A stretch of DNA of 64,000 nt from Fibrobacterota bacterium (GTDB lineage: Bacteria; Fibrobacterota; Chitinivibrionia; Chitinivibrionales; Chitinispirillaceae): positions 62,001 to 126,000 of the forward strand of contig JAEZKC010000097.1 in NCBI GenBank assembly GCA_023436205.1, written 5' to 3'. The position numbers and the translations under genes are program-made. This document shows positions 34,010 to 41,968 of this stretch, in pieces. Within the stretch, counting starts at the first letter, position 1. The number at the start of each line of letters is the position of its first letter. Below the pieces are notes generated by a model. The model was not told the origin of the DNA and did not search any database. It saw only the letters and a program-made list of their open reading frames with translations.

Positions 34010-35467
34010 TTGAAGCATCTTTTTTTCATTCTGTTTATGTTCTTTGGGGTTACTGCAGCATTGGCTCCAGACTGGGTGACCCGTTTCGGTCAGAGCAGCC
34101 GCTTCCCTTCTGAAAGATACCTGACCGGCTACGGAATATCTGTAATGCAAAATGGGGATTTGGGCAGAAGTTTAGAATCGGCCCGGGAGTCCGCCATTAT
34201 CATGCTGGCGTCTTCTATACATGGCACTTTCACTTACAGCAGTCGTTTGCAGTCCACATATGGAAAGGCATTTCAGGAGGAGAGGCTTGAGGAGGAGTTC
34301 CTGAATGTTTTGAGTATGCAGGGTAGTGTTGAGCTTGAGAACATGGGAACGGAGTTTTTCTATGATTCTGAAAAAGGGATGGCATACGCACTGGTCTGGA
34401 TAGACCGGGAGCGCAAGCTGGCTTCTCTGAAAGCTCGGCAGTCCATTACCCTGTCAGGGCTCTTTTCACTTCAATCCGTTCTAGACAGTGATTTTCGGGC
34501 TGGGCGCTACGATGAAGTGAGGAGGAATCTACCTCAATTGGCTCGCAATTTTGAGGCAATACGGAAGGACGGTTTGCTTATTGAAATGTTCGGGGGGAAT
34601 CAGGATATTCCTGAGTTGTCTGACTTGCTTACTTTCAGAATGAAGATTGTGTCAAAGCTTGGGGCTTTGCCGGCGAAGGATATCGGTGCATTGGCAGCAT
34701 TCATGGCGGCAGATCTGAAAGGGAAGCTGCCCGCAGAGATCAGTGGGGCAGTGGAAGTGGTGGCACCTTTGTCAAGGGAGGGGGAGGTGGATAGTTTAGG
34801 TGGCAGTCTTAAAAAAGCGATGGAGCAGGAGCTGTCGCTATTGAGTATTGATGTGCATATCACCGATGCTCTGCCGATGTTCCCTCAATATGCCGTAAAA
34901 AGGGCTAAAGCAAACCATAGTGGTTCTATTCTTCTTTTCAGTTGCACCCGCTTTAATTGGGGTATTCAGTATGATGCGGCATTTATTGATGTCGCTTCGG
35001 GAGAAAGACTTGCTTTTTCGAGTGGTCGTCTCGATTCATCCGTGGTGAAAGGTCAATTTTCCTCGAGGTCCCTTTTTGAAATACAGACAGGGGGCGGACA
35101 GAAGTATGTAAACAGGGAAGAGGGCTTTCGGCTGTATGTTCAGTGCACCCAGCCTCTTTATCTGCGCATAATCTGTCGCCTGAAAGGTGGTTTAATGCTC
35201 CTTCCTGACCCTATTTACAAGAATTACTATTTACCTGAATCCGAAAATCCCAGAGTTCTTCCAGGTCTTTTTTACCTGGATGATGGGCTACCCTGTGATT
35301 GTTTGGAGTTTTTGGTTTCAGCCGAGCCGTTTGAGGAGCTTGATTTAATGGAGGTGGTGATAGGGGGGAGGAGTTATTCGGCAGTTTCTGCCGGGGCGGA
35401 AAAAGAGAGTGGTTCTCAAAACATTCAGAGGTGCCTAAAAGTAATAGCAACTGATGGCGGGGGCTAA
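34010..35467 (+). CDS. exported LPP20-like / DUF4384 protein
   Basis: A 485-residue protein with a signal peptide (cut after AALA). The N-terminal LPP20-like domain (YLTGYGISVMQNGDLGRSLESARESA, about residues 37-140) resembles the lipoprotein at 32035. A middle region with SGSILLFSC looks like a small alpha/beta domain. The C-terminal DUF4384 (about 370-460) has GFRLYVQCTQPLYLRIICRL. The start is TTG at 34010 after AGGTGA. It forms a two-gene unit with the WD40 protein and is probably periplasmic. Confidence 0.75.
   Translation: MKHLFFILFMFFGVTAALAPDWVTRFGQSSRFPSERYLTGYGISVMQNGDLGRSLESARESAIIMLASSIHGTFTYSSRLQSTYGKAFQEERLEEEFLNVLSMQGSVELENMGTEFFYDSEKGMAYALVWIDRERKLASLKARQSITLSGLFSLQSVLDSDFRAGRYDEVRRNLPQLARNFEAIRKDGLLIEMFGGNQDIPELSDLLTFRMKIVSKLGALPAKDIGALAAFMAADLKGKLPAEISGAVEVVAPLSREGEVDSLGGSLKKAMEQELSLLSIDVHITDALPMFPQYAVKRAKANHSGSILLFSCTRFNWGIQYDAAFIDVASGERLAFSSGRLDSSVVKGQFSSRSLFEIQTGGGQKYVNREEGFRLYVQCTQPLYLRIICRLKGGLMLLPDPIYKNYYLPESENPRVLPGLFYLDDGLPCDCLEFLVSAEPFEELDLMEVVIGGRSYSAVSAGAEKESGSQNIQRCLKVIATDGGG
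35379..35394. promoter_or_regulatory. inverted repeat upstream of second sigma54 promoter
   Basis: CGGCAG-TTT-CTGCCGG within the end of the DUF4384 gene, about 95 bases upstream of the -24 at 35482. It shares the decamer CGGCAGTTTC with the site at 32582, but half-site spacing differs (3 versus 8 bases). Confidence 0.35.
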
Positions 35468-35480
35468 ACTTTCTCGGTCG

Positions 35481-35496
35481 TGGCATGGATATTGCG
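35481..35496 (+). promoter_or_regulatory. sigma54 (RpoN) promoter
   Basis: TGGCATG-GATA-TTGCG with exact spacing, 14 bases after the DUF4384 stop. Predicted start is near 35507, 25 bases before the DUF3047 gene. Confidence 0.85.
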
Positions 35497-35531
35497 TTTA
35501 CCCCAAAACAGTGTTTCTCAATGAGGAAAAG

Positions 35532-36182
35532 ATGAAAAGAACATTCCTGACACTTATTTCCGCGCTTTGTTTTACCGTTTTCGGTCAGACCCAGGTTGTT
35601 GATACCTTCAGCAATTGTCATTCAGATAAACACAGCAATCTGCCTTGTGGCTGGGGTCCTCCGCGGAGCTGGAACGATGTGGGGATGTATTCGCTTGAAC
35701 AGGAGAACGGCAATTACTACGTGAAGGTGAAGACCGAGGGGGGAGTTACCACTATCGGGAGGCCTTTTCCTTTCAAGCTGTCCGAGTATCCGCTTTTAAG
35801 CTGGAGTTGGAGAATGCATACCCTTCCCAAGGGGGCAGACGAGAGGGTGAAAAAACTGGGAGACAGTGGAGCTGCGGTGTACGTCATCTTTCAGGGAAAG
35901 CTCATGCGCAATCGTATTCTCAAGTACGTCTGGAGCACTTCCCTTCAGATGGGAACGCTTACCGAAAGTCCCTATAATTCTCGGGCAAAGATAATTGTCC
36001 TGAGAAGCGGGGAGCAGGATAAGGGTGGCTGGGTTCAGGAGACTGTCAATCTGGTTGAAGACTACAAGCGACTCTTTGGCGGCACACCTCCGGCGGTGGA
36101 GGGAATCGCGATTTTAAGTGATGGGGACAACACCAATTCCCTGGTTGAAGCTGACTATGACGATTTTCAAGTAAGCAGATGA
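35532..36182 (+). CDS. DUF3047 exported protein
   Basis: A 216-residue protein with a signal peptide (cut after VFGQ). It matches DUF3047: VDTFSN, the PLLSWSWRMHTLPKGADER strand, then GDSGAAVYVIFQG, and a final EADYDDFQVSR. The fold is probably a beta-sandwich carbohydrate-binding type, in the periplasm. The ATG at 35532 follows GAGGAAAAG. It heads the glycolipid-like operon, and the next gene begins one base after its stop. Family function unknown. Confidence 0.8.
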   Translation: MKRTFLTLISALCFTVFGQTQVVDTFSNCHSDKHSNLPCGWGPPRSWNDVGMYSLEQENGNYYVKVKTEGGVTTIGRPFPFKLSEYPLLSWSWRMHTLPKGADERVKKLGDSGAAVYVIFQGKLMRNRILKYVWSTSLQMGTLTESPYNSRAKIIVLRSGEQDKGGWVQETVNLVEDYKRLFGGTPPAVEGIAILSDGDNTNSLVEADYDDFQVSR

Positions 36183-36183
36183 G

Positions 36184-37182
36184 ATGAAGATACCCGTCAA
36201 AACTATAGTGGGAATCGTGGGGGTTACGGCTGCGGTGGTGTGGTCGGTTCACGGGGTGAATTTCAGAGAGGTAGTGGGTGTAGTAACTGAAATAAATCTG
36301 TTTTTAGCTGTACTGGTGCTACTGCTGACTGTAGTGAATCTGGTTGTCAGGGCGGCTGTCTGGAAAGCGGTGGTGCGGCCTATGAAGATCATCTCTCTTT
36401 TCAACGCCCTTTCCAGTTATCTTGTTGGTGTTTTTTCCAATCTGTTTCTGCCTTTTAAACTTGGTGATGTGGCTCAGGGCTATTCGCTGGGGCTTCGCAC
36501 TGATCTAAGCAAAGTATCCTCGGTGACAGCAGTTCTGGTGCAGCGGGTTTTTGAGATTACCAGTCTTCTGATAGTCATGTCTCTGGTCGCAGCGGTTTTT
36601 TCTTTTCCTCTTCTGTTTGACCGTACCACTTTAATACTTGGGGTGATACTTCTTTTAGCTGTTGCGGGCTTGGTAATGCTTATTGTTCACCGTGACAGGG
36701 GGATCCTTCTGATTCACAAAGTCCTCAGCCGCTACAGGCCTTCACTTGCCGATCAGGTCATCAGTTTCTTTGAGCGGTTTATTGAAGGCACGCGTGCAAT
36801 TCACAGCTTTTCCGATATTTCAAAGATCCTTCTTTTATCAATACTGTCCTGGGGCGTTCAGATTTCAATGACTCTTTATATGGCCCGTTCTCTGGGTATA
36901 CAGCTTGATTTCATATCCGCAAGTGTAGTGCTCATGGTGATAAATATTGGGCTTTTGCTGCCGGTGGCTCCGGGAAATATCGGCACTTTTCAGTTTTTCA
37001 GTATTCTGGCCTTGTCCTGGTTTTCGGTATCCAAGCCTAAAGCTTTGACATTTGCAGTACTTTTCCAGGTTGTGCAAGGAATTCCGGTCATTATTGGCGG
37101 ATCCCTGGCGGTGCTGGGGGACCTGTTTCGTTCCAAAACAAGGTTGCCGCGTGCCCGTCAGACGGTAAACGAAAAACGATAG
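36184..37182 (+). CDS. flippase-like integral membrane protein (UPF0104/LPG synthase TM family)
   Basis: A 332-residue protein with about eight membrane helices. It matches the lysylphosphatidylglycerol synthase TM-region family (YbhN/AglD type): SSYLVGVFSNLFLPFKLGDVAQGY near the start and LLPVAPGNIGTFQFF late. Members are thought to flip or handle lipid-linked sugars; there is no aminoacyl-transferase domain. Position between DUF3047 and a GT4 enzyme suggests it moves their glycolipid product across the inner membrane. Inference from context. Confidence 0.85.
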   Translation: MKIPVKTIVGIVGVTAAVVWSVHGVNFREVVGVVTEINLFLAVLVLLLTVVNLVVRAAVWKAVVRPMKIISLFNALSSYLVGVFSNLFLPFKLGDVAQGYSLGLRTDLSKVSSVTAVLVQRVFEITSLLIVMSLVAAVFSFPLLFDRTTLILGVILLLAVAGLVMLIVHRDRGILLIHKVLSRYRPSLADQVISFFERFIEGTRAIHSFSDISKILLLSILSWGVQISMTLYMARSLGIQLDFISASVVLMVINIGLLLPVAPGNIGTFQFFSILALSWFSVSKPKALTFAVLFQVVQGIPVIIGGSLAVLGDLFRSKTRLPRARQTVNEKR

Positions 37183-37191
37183 GAAGAATAT

Positions 37192-38379
37192 ATGAAGATC
37201 GGAATAATTTCAGCATACTTCTATCCCTGGTATGGTGGTATTACTGAACATGTGTATCATCAATACAGTGAGCTGAAAAACAGGGGGCACCAGGTGCGGC
37301 TTGTCACCCCTTTCGATGGTGGGGGGAGAGTCGACCCTGAAGATGTCATCAGGCTTGGGGTGCCTGTTTCTCTAATTGTAAACGGATCTGTTGTGAAGAT
37401 TCCGGTAATTTGGAACCGGAAGAGGAAAGTGGAACGCATTATCGAGCGCGAAAAATTTGATATTATACATATGCATCAGCCGCTTTTCTGTGTTCTGGGT
37501 TTGTCATTTCTTGACAGAGTGAAAAAACGCCGGGACAGAGGGCTTCCCGTTCCTAAAATGGTGGGAACGTTCCATGCCTGTGGAGGTGGAACTGAGAGAT
37601 TTTTCATAAATCGCTTCGGTTTTTATTTCAGGCGTTTTGGTCGGGAATTTTCCTCCCGAATCGCGGTTTCCTATGCTTCACGTGATTTTGTTCATCCTGT
37701 CCTACCGGGAGAATATGAGATTATTCCAAACGGAGTGGATGTGGACCGGTTTGCAAAGGCGGAAGGAAAAATAGCCCGTTTTGATGACGGCACCATGAAC
37801 ATTCTTTTCGTGGGCAGACTTGAGCCCCGTAAAGGGCTGACTTCTCTTTTGAAAAGCATTCCTCTGATTGCCAATCATACAAACAAGAAGTACAGGCTCA
37901 TAGTGGTTGGTAACGGTCTGCTTACGTCGCTATATAAAAGCAAAGTTCCTTCTGATGCAGTCGATAAGGTACATTTTGTCGGTGGAGTATCTTTCGAAGA
38001 TCTTCCTAAGTATTATAAAACGTCACATGTTTTCTGTTCTCCGGCTACTTATGGGGAGAGTTTCGGGATAGTGCTTGTTGAGGCCATGGCTGCAGGTGTA
38101 CCGGTTGTGGCCGGTAATAACGAGGGATACCGAAAAGTGATAAGAGACGATATCAACGGCGTTCTGGTCGATCCCGAAAACCCTGATGCCCTGGCCAGAA
38201 GTCTTGCCATGCTCATAAATTCTGAAGGTATGCGCAACCGGTTATCTCTAAGAGGTTTCAAAGATTGCCGACGGTACAGCTGGTCCGCAATTGTAGACAA
38301 ACTGGAGGGTATTTACACTAATACTCTTGACATGGATCTTTCCGGTGGCAGCGTGGCAGGAGCAGAGATATGTTATTAA
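37192..38379 (+). CDS. GT4-family glycosyltransferase (PimA-like)
   Basis: A 395-residue GT-B retaining glycosyltransferase. The N-terminal acceptor domain starts MKIGIISAYFYPWYGGITEHV. The C-terminal nucleotide-sugar domain has NILFVGRLEPRKGL and ESFGIVLVEAMAAGVPVV (the E-x7-E motif). This pattern is close to PimA and related phospholipid glycosyltransferases. AGGAAG precedes the ATG by five bases. The gene overlaps the acyltransferase start by ten bases. The likely acceptor is a lipid; the sugar is unknown. Confidence 0.88.
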   Translation: MKIGIISAYFYPWYGGITEHVYHQYSELKNRGHQVRLVTPFDGGGRVDPEDVIRLGVPVSLIVNGSVVKIPVIWNRKRKVERIIEREKFDIIHMHQPLFCVLGLSFLDRVKKRRDRGLPVPKMVGTFHACGGGTERFFINRFGFYFRRFGREFSSRIAVSYASRDFVHPVLPGEYEIIPNGVDVDRFAKAEGKIARFDDGTMNILFVGRLEPRKGLTSLLKSIPLIANHTNKKYRLIVVGNGLLTSLYKSKVPSDAVDKVHFVGGVSFEDLPKYYKTSHVFCSPATYGESFGIVLVEAMAAGVPVVAGNNEGYRKVIRDDINGVLVDPENPDALARSLAMLINSEGMRNRLSLRGFKDCRRYSWSAIVDKLEGIYTNTLDMDLSGGSVAGAEICY

Positions 38380-39212
38380 AAGTATCGAATCTGAATATGC
38401 TTAAGGAAAACCTGCTAGGGCTGGGAAAACTGTTCCTGCTGAATCTTCTAGATTCAAGCAAAATTCTTCCGTTAAAGGTACGGTACATTATCACCGATTT
38501 CTTCGCTGCCGCCACTTTTATTATCGTGGGTTCCAAAAGGAAAGCTGTCAAAAGGAATTTGTCCTATATTCTGGGCTGTAAACCATCGATGTCCGATATC
38601 TGGAAAGTTTTCAAGGAGTATGGACGATACTGGGCTGAGCTTCCGGCTCTCACAGAATTCTGGAGCAAAATGCCCAGGACCTACGAAGGGGATACGTTTC
38701 CCCCTTCCGAAAAGGCGTTTCTGGGGCTTACTTTTCATATCGGGAATTTTGAGGTTTTTGGTAATGAACTGCATCGCTGTTTTGATTCATCACTGCATGT
38801 GGTGGCTGAGCGGCTCAGGCCTCAAATTCTCGCAGACTACTTTAAAAAGAAACGTCGTCTGTATCACGTTGAAACCATCTGTCACGATGATACCAAGAGT
38901 ATTCTGAAAATATTGAAAAGTGGCGAAACTTTGGGGGTGGTATGTGACAGAATGATTTCCGGTAAAGGTGTTGAAGCCAGACTCTTCGGACGCAGAATCA
39001 ATCTGCCCCTTAAAATTGTGGCCTACGCGCTTAATTCCAAAATTCCGGTGTATGTAGCTTATTGTGTAAAGGACAAGGGTAGTTTGAAAATTGTTTCCAA
39101 AAGAATCGAGGAGACTGCAAGTTTCGAACATGCGATTGGTAAGATCACCAGCACTTTGGAAAGCGCCATAAGACAGTATCCTCATCAATGGCATGTCTTG
39201 TCTCCGATGTGA
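38370..39212 (+). CDS. lysophospholipid/glycolipid acyltransferase (LpxL/PatA-like)
   Basis: A 280-residue LPLAT-superfamily acyltransferase with the catalytic H-x4-E in HIGNFE (His123, Glu128), then VVCDRMISGKG. These correspond to the HxGNWE and D-R motifs of LpxL and of mycobacterial PatA, which acylates phosphatidylinositol mannosides. AGGAG lies seven bases before the ATG, inside the glycosyltransferase end. Last gene of the DUF3047-flippase-GT4-acyltransferase set. It probably acylates the glycolipid made by the GT4. Confidence 0.85.
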   Translation: MLLKVSNLNMLKENLLGLGKLFLLNLLDSSKILPLKVRYIITDFFAAATFIIVGSKRKAVKRNLSYILGCKPSMSDIWKVFKEYGRYWAELPALTEFWSKMPRTYEGDTFPPSEKAFLGLTFHIGNFEVFGNELHRCFDSSLHVVAERLRPQILADYFKKKRRLYHVETICHDDTKSILKILKSGETLGVVCDRMISGKGVEARLFGRRINLPLKIVAYALNSKIPVYVAYCVKDKGSLKIVSKRIEETASFEHAIGKITSTLESAIRQYPHQWHVLSPM

Positions 39213-39305
39213 CAGTCCTGTGATCCTTTTTGTCCCAATAACACTTTCCGCAGTGATTATTTTTATCCAGTGGATAATTCTATTTTAAATCAATTCGAGA
39301 TATAA

Positions 39306-39707
39306 ATGCGCAAACCCCTCAGTCTTCTGATAGTTATTTTTATCAACATAACAATTGTAAGAGTCTTGGCTTCCGGCTTTCAGGCAAATGCCCGAGGGAT
39401 CATGCCAGCTTTTCTATTCATGCTTCCGGCAACAGTATCAATGATTCTCGCACTGGTGTTTGCAGCTGATCGAGTTCATTACAGAAAACTCGATTGGCCT
39501 GCTGTTCCAGCTTTTGTAGCTTCTATTCTGCTATTTGCCTCTTCGGTTCTTCTTCTGGTTTTTGGAAAACCTCTTATCCCTCAAGTTGATATCTCATCCT
39601 GTTTTTCTCAACTGATGTTCTTTCTCTTTTTCCCGGTTTCAATGTTTTTAGTTGATAAGGTGAAGCGCGTTTTACCCTCGGATGCGGAAAAATCACTGGA
39701 GAATTGA
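39306..39707 (+). CDS. small four-TM membrane protein
   Basis: A 133-residue integral membrane protein with four hydrophobic stretches (about residues 4-22, 34-54, 67-88 and 100-117) and a short charged C-terminus. The ribosome binding site is weak. The stop TGA overlaps the ATG of the radical SAM gene, so the two are coupled. I do not recognise it. It could be the membrane partner of the radical SAM enzyme. Confidence 0.65.
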   Translation: MRKPLSLLIVIFINITIVRVLASGFQANARGIMPAFLFMLPATVSMILALVFAADRVHYRKLDWPAVPAFVASILLFASSVLLLVFGKPLIPQVDISSCFSQLMFFLFFPVSMFLVDKVKRVLPSDAEKSLEN

Positions 39708-40726
39708 TGCCCCAAGATAAGCCCGATTGTTTCGGTTTTCAGTGGCATATCACCGACAGATGTTCCGGGAAATGCAGTCACTGCTACCAGGAAAAATTCG
39801 ATAGAGAGGGCGAACAGAGCCTTGACCGGCTCAAGAGGACAGCCGATGTTGTAATGGAGCATTTTTCAGTTCCAGTCAGTATTAACCTGACCGGTGGAGA
39901 GCCGCTACTTTTCCCCGAGTTATTTGATTTGGTAAGCTATGTCAATCATTTCGATAACGTTAAGGAAGTGAATCTGATTACAAGTGCCATGAATATTGAC
40001 GGGTATAAAACTGAACAGATTTGCCGCTCCGGATTTTCATCGTTGAAGATATCACTTGAGTCTCATATCCCTTCTGTTAATGACTCCATAAGGGGCCAGG
40101 GACATTATGAAGCAGTAATCCGCAATATTGGCAATTTAAGGGATGCTGGGCAGCGAATTATTCTCATGGTGACTCTGGGAAGCTACAATTACCGTGCTGT
40201 GCCTGGTTTGTGCGCGTTGGCTGGCGGATTAGGGATAGAGGGAATCATCTTCGAACGATACGTTCCGCTTGGAAGGGGAAAAAGTCAGGCCAGTTCAGTG
40301 CTTTCCCACACTCAGTGGAAAGAGGTGCTCTGTTCGATTTGTGCTACCGCCGATATGGAAACAGATCCTCTTGAACTTTTACCCTACAAGGCTTTCTGGG
40401 TTGATGTTTCCAGTGGTTTGGATGATATTAGTGTCAGTGGTGCTTTATGCAACCTGGGGATCTCCTCAATGGCTCTTATGCCGGATGGAACGGTTTTTCC
40501 ATGTCGCAGATTGCCATTTTCAGTTGGGAAGCTTCCCGAGCAGTCTATGTCAGATATTCTTTCAAGACTCGTTTTATATGCTCCTGAAAACATATCTTCT
40601 CGATTGGCAGGGCCAGTCTGTTCAAGTTGCAGGTTTGAACAGTGTGCCGGATGCAGAGCTTTGGTGATGGCCCTTGGGGGTGAACTGTTTGACGATGATC
40701 CTCAATGCCCTCTTCATTCTCTTTGA
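39707..40726 (+). CDS. radical SAM/SPASM enzyme
   Basis: A 339-residue iron-sulfur enzyme. The radical SAM motif C-x3-C-x2-C is at Cys19, Cys23 and Cys26, followed by LTGGEPLL. A C-terminal SPASM region holds many cysteines (LCNLGISS, FPCRR, CSSCRFEQCAGCRAL, and a final PQC). This layout matches peptide- or cofactor-modifying enzymes (AlbA, PqqE, anSME, NirJ types). I chose the ATG at 39707 after GGAG. No precursor peptide is evident nearby, so the substrate is unknown. Confidence 0.85.
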   Translation: MPQDKPDCFGFQWHITDRCSGKCSHCYQEKFDREGEQSLDRLKRTADVVMEHFSVPVSINLTGGEPLLFPELFDLVSYVNHFDNVKEVNLITSAMNIDGYKTEQICRSGFSSLKISLESHIPSVNDSIRGQGHYEAVIRNIGNLRDAGQRIILMVTLGSYNYRAVPGLCALAGGLGIEGIIFERYVPLGRGKSQASSVLSHTQWKEVLCSICATADMETDPLELLPYKAFWVDVSSGLDDISVSGALCNLGISSMALMPDGTVFPCRRLPFSVGKLPEQSMSDILSRLVLYAPENISSRLAGPVCSSCRFEQCAGCRALVMALGGELFDDDPQCPLHSL

Positions 40727-40866
40727 TAAAAATCGACATCTGGTCAGTTCATCAGCAATAATCTACTTGAGTATTTCAGTTTTCACCGTTTTATGAGCCT
40801 CTGGTCTTGGCCTGAGGCCTTTGGATGGTATTATATTTCATAGTTACATTACTTAAAGGTGCTGAT

Positions 40867-41931
40867 ATGATTATACATATGGCCAAGAACGCCACGCCCG
40901 ATCAGGAGCAGCGGGTTTTACGCAAGATTAGCGATGCTGGATTCAAATATGAAGTGATCCATGGTGCGACCGGGATTGACGTAATTGGTATTCTGGGTGA
41001 TCTTTCCAAGGTGGAGGAGAGCTTTTTCAGTGAAATTGAGGGTGTGGATAAGGTGATCCGCATCTCCAAGCCCTATAAGCTGGTTTCCCGGGAGTATTCC
41101 CCAGAATCGAAGGTGGTCATGGTTGATGGACTACAGATCGGCGGATCAGAGCTGGCATTTATGGCTGGTCCCTGCTCACTTGAAAGCCGGGAGCAGATGA
41201 TGACCATCGGAGCTTATGTTTCCTCCATGGGGATACGGATTATGAGGGGTGGGGCCTATAAACCCCGCACGTCGCCTTACAGTTTCCAGGGTATGGGGTT
41301 GGAAGGACTTCAGCTTCTGGCAGAAGTGAGGGAAAAATACAATCTGAAAATAGTTACCGAGGCTACCGGTCTTCATCATCATATAAGAAGTGATGGTTCC
41401 AAGGAAAAACGCAATGTTTTGGAGAATGTCATTGAGTATGCTGATATTATTCAAGTTGGTGCCCGCAACATGAAGTCTTACGGATTTCTTCAGGAACTGG
41501 CACTTTCCACTTCCGACAGCAAAAAGCCTATTCTTCTCAAGCGTGGCGATTCTTCAACACTGAAAGATTTTCTGCTTGCCGCAGAATACATCGTTTCCAA
41601 TGGCAATCCCAATGTGATTCTTTGCTTAAGGGGGATTCGCACATTTGAGGAGGAGAAATTTCAGCGTTATACTCCTGATATCGGTTCGATAACGGTACTT
41701 AAGCGTGAGTCAAACCTGCCAGTCATCTTTGATCCTTCGCATTCCGCGGGGTACCGTTCCAGTGTTCCCGGGGTATCGCTTGCAGCTGTTGCAGCTGGAG
41801 CAGATGGACTTTTGATAGAAACTCACAATGATCCTGCAAATGCTCTTTGTGACGGTGAGCAGAGTATAACGGAAAACCAGCTTGCGTTTATAAAGAAGCA
41901 GTCGGATTCTATTCGCGAATTGCTCAGGTAA
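40867..41931 (+). CDS. 3-deoxy-7-phosphoheptulonate synthase (DAHP synthase, type I-beta)
   Basis: Catalyses PEP plus erythrose 4-phosphate to DAHP, the first shikimate step. A 354-residue protein with an N-terminal ferredoxin-like regulatory domain (residues 1-70), then the barrel with MAGPCSLES, GGAYKPRTSPYSFQG, VGARNM and FDPSHSAG. An insertion of about 15 residues (HHHIRSDGSKEKRN) follows KIVTEATG where most members are short. AAGGTG lies before the ATG at 40867. The gene precedes the C25 protease pair with no terminator between. Confidence 0.9.
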   Translation: MIIHMAKNATPDQEQRVLRKISDAGFKYEVIHGATGIDVIGILGDLSKVEESFFSEIEGVDKVIRISKPYKLVSREYSPESKVVMVDGLQIGGSELAFMAGPCSLESREQMMTIGAYVSSMGIRIMRGGAYKPRTSPYSFQGMGLEGLQLLAEVREKYNLKIVTEATGLHHHIRSDGSKEKRNVLENVIEYADIIQVGARNMKSYGFLQELALSTSDSKKPILLKRGDSSTLKDFLLAAEYIVSNGNPNVILCLRGIRTFEEEKFQRYTPDIGSITVLKRESNLPVIFDPSHSAGYRSSVPGVSLAAVAAGADGLLIETHNDPANALCDGEQSITENQLAFIKKQSDSIRELLR

Positions 41932-41968
41932 AAGATTTACATTTAAAGATATTACGGAAAAACAATCG

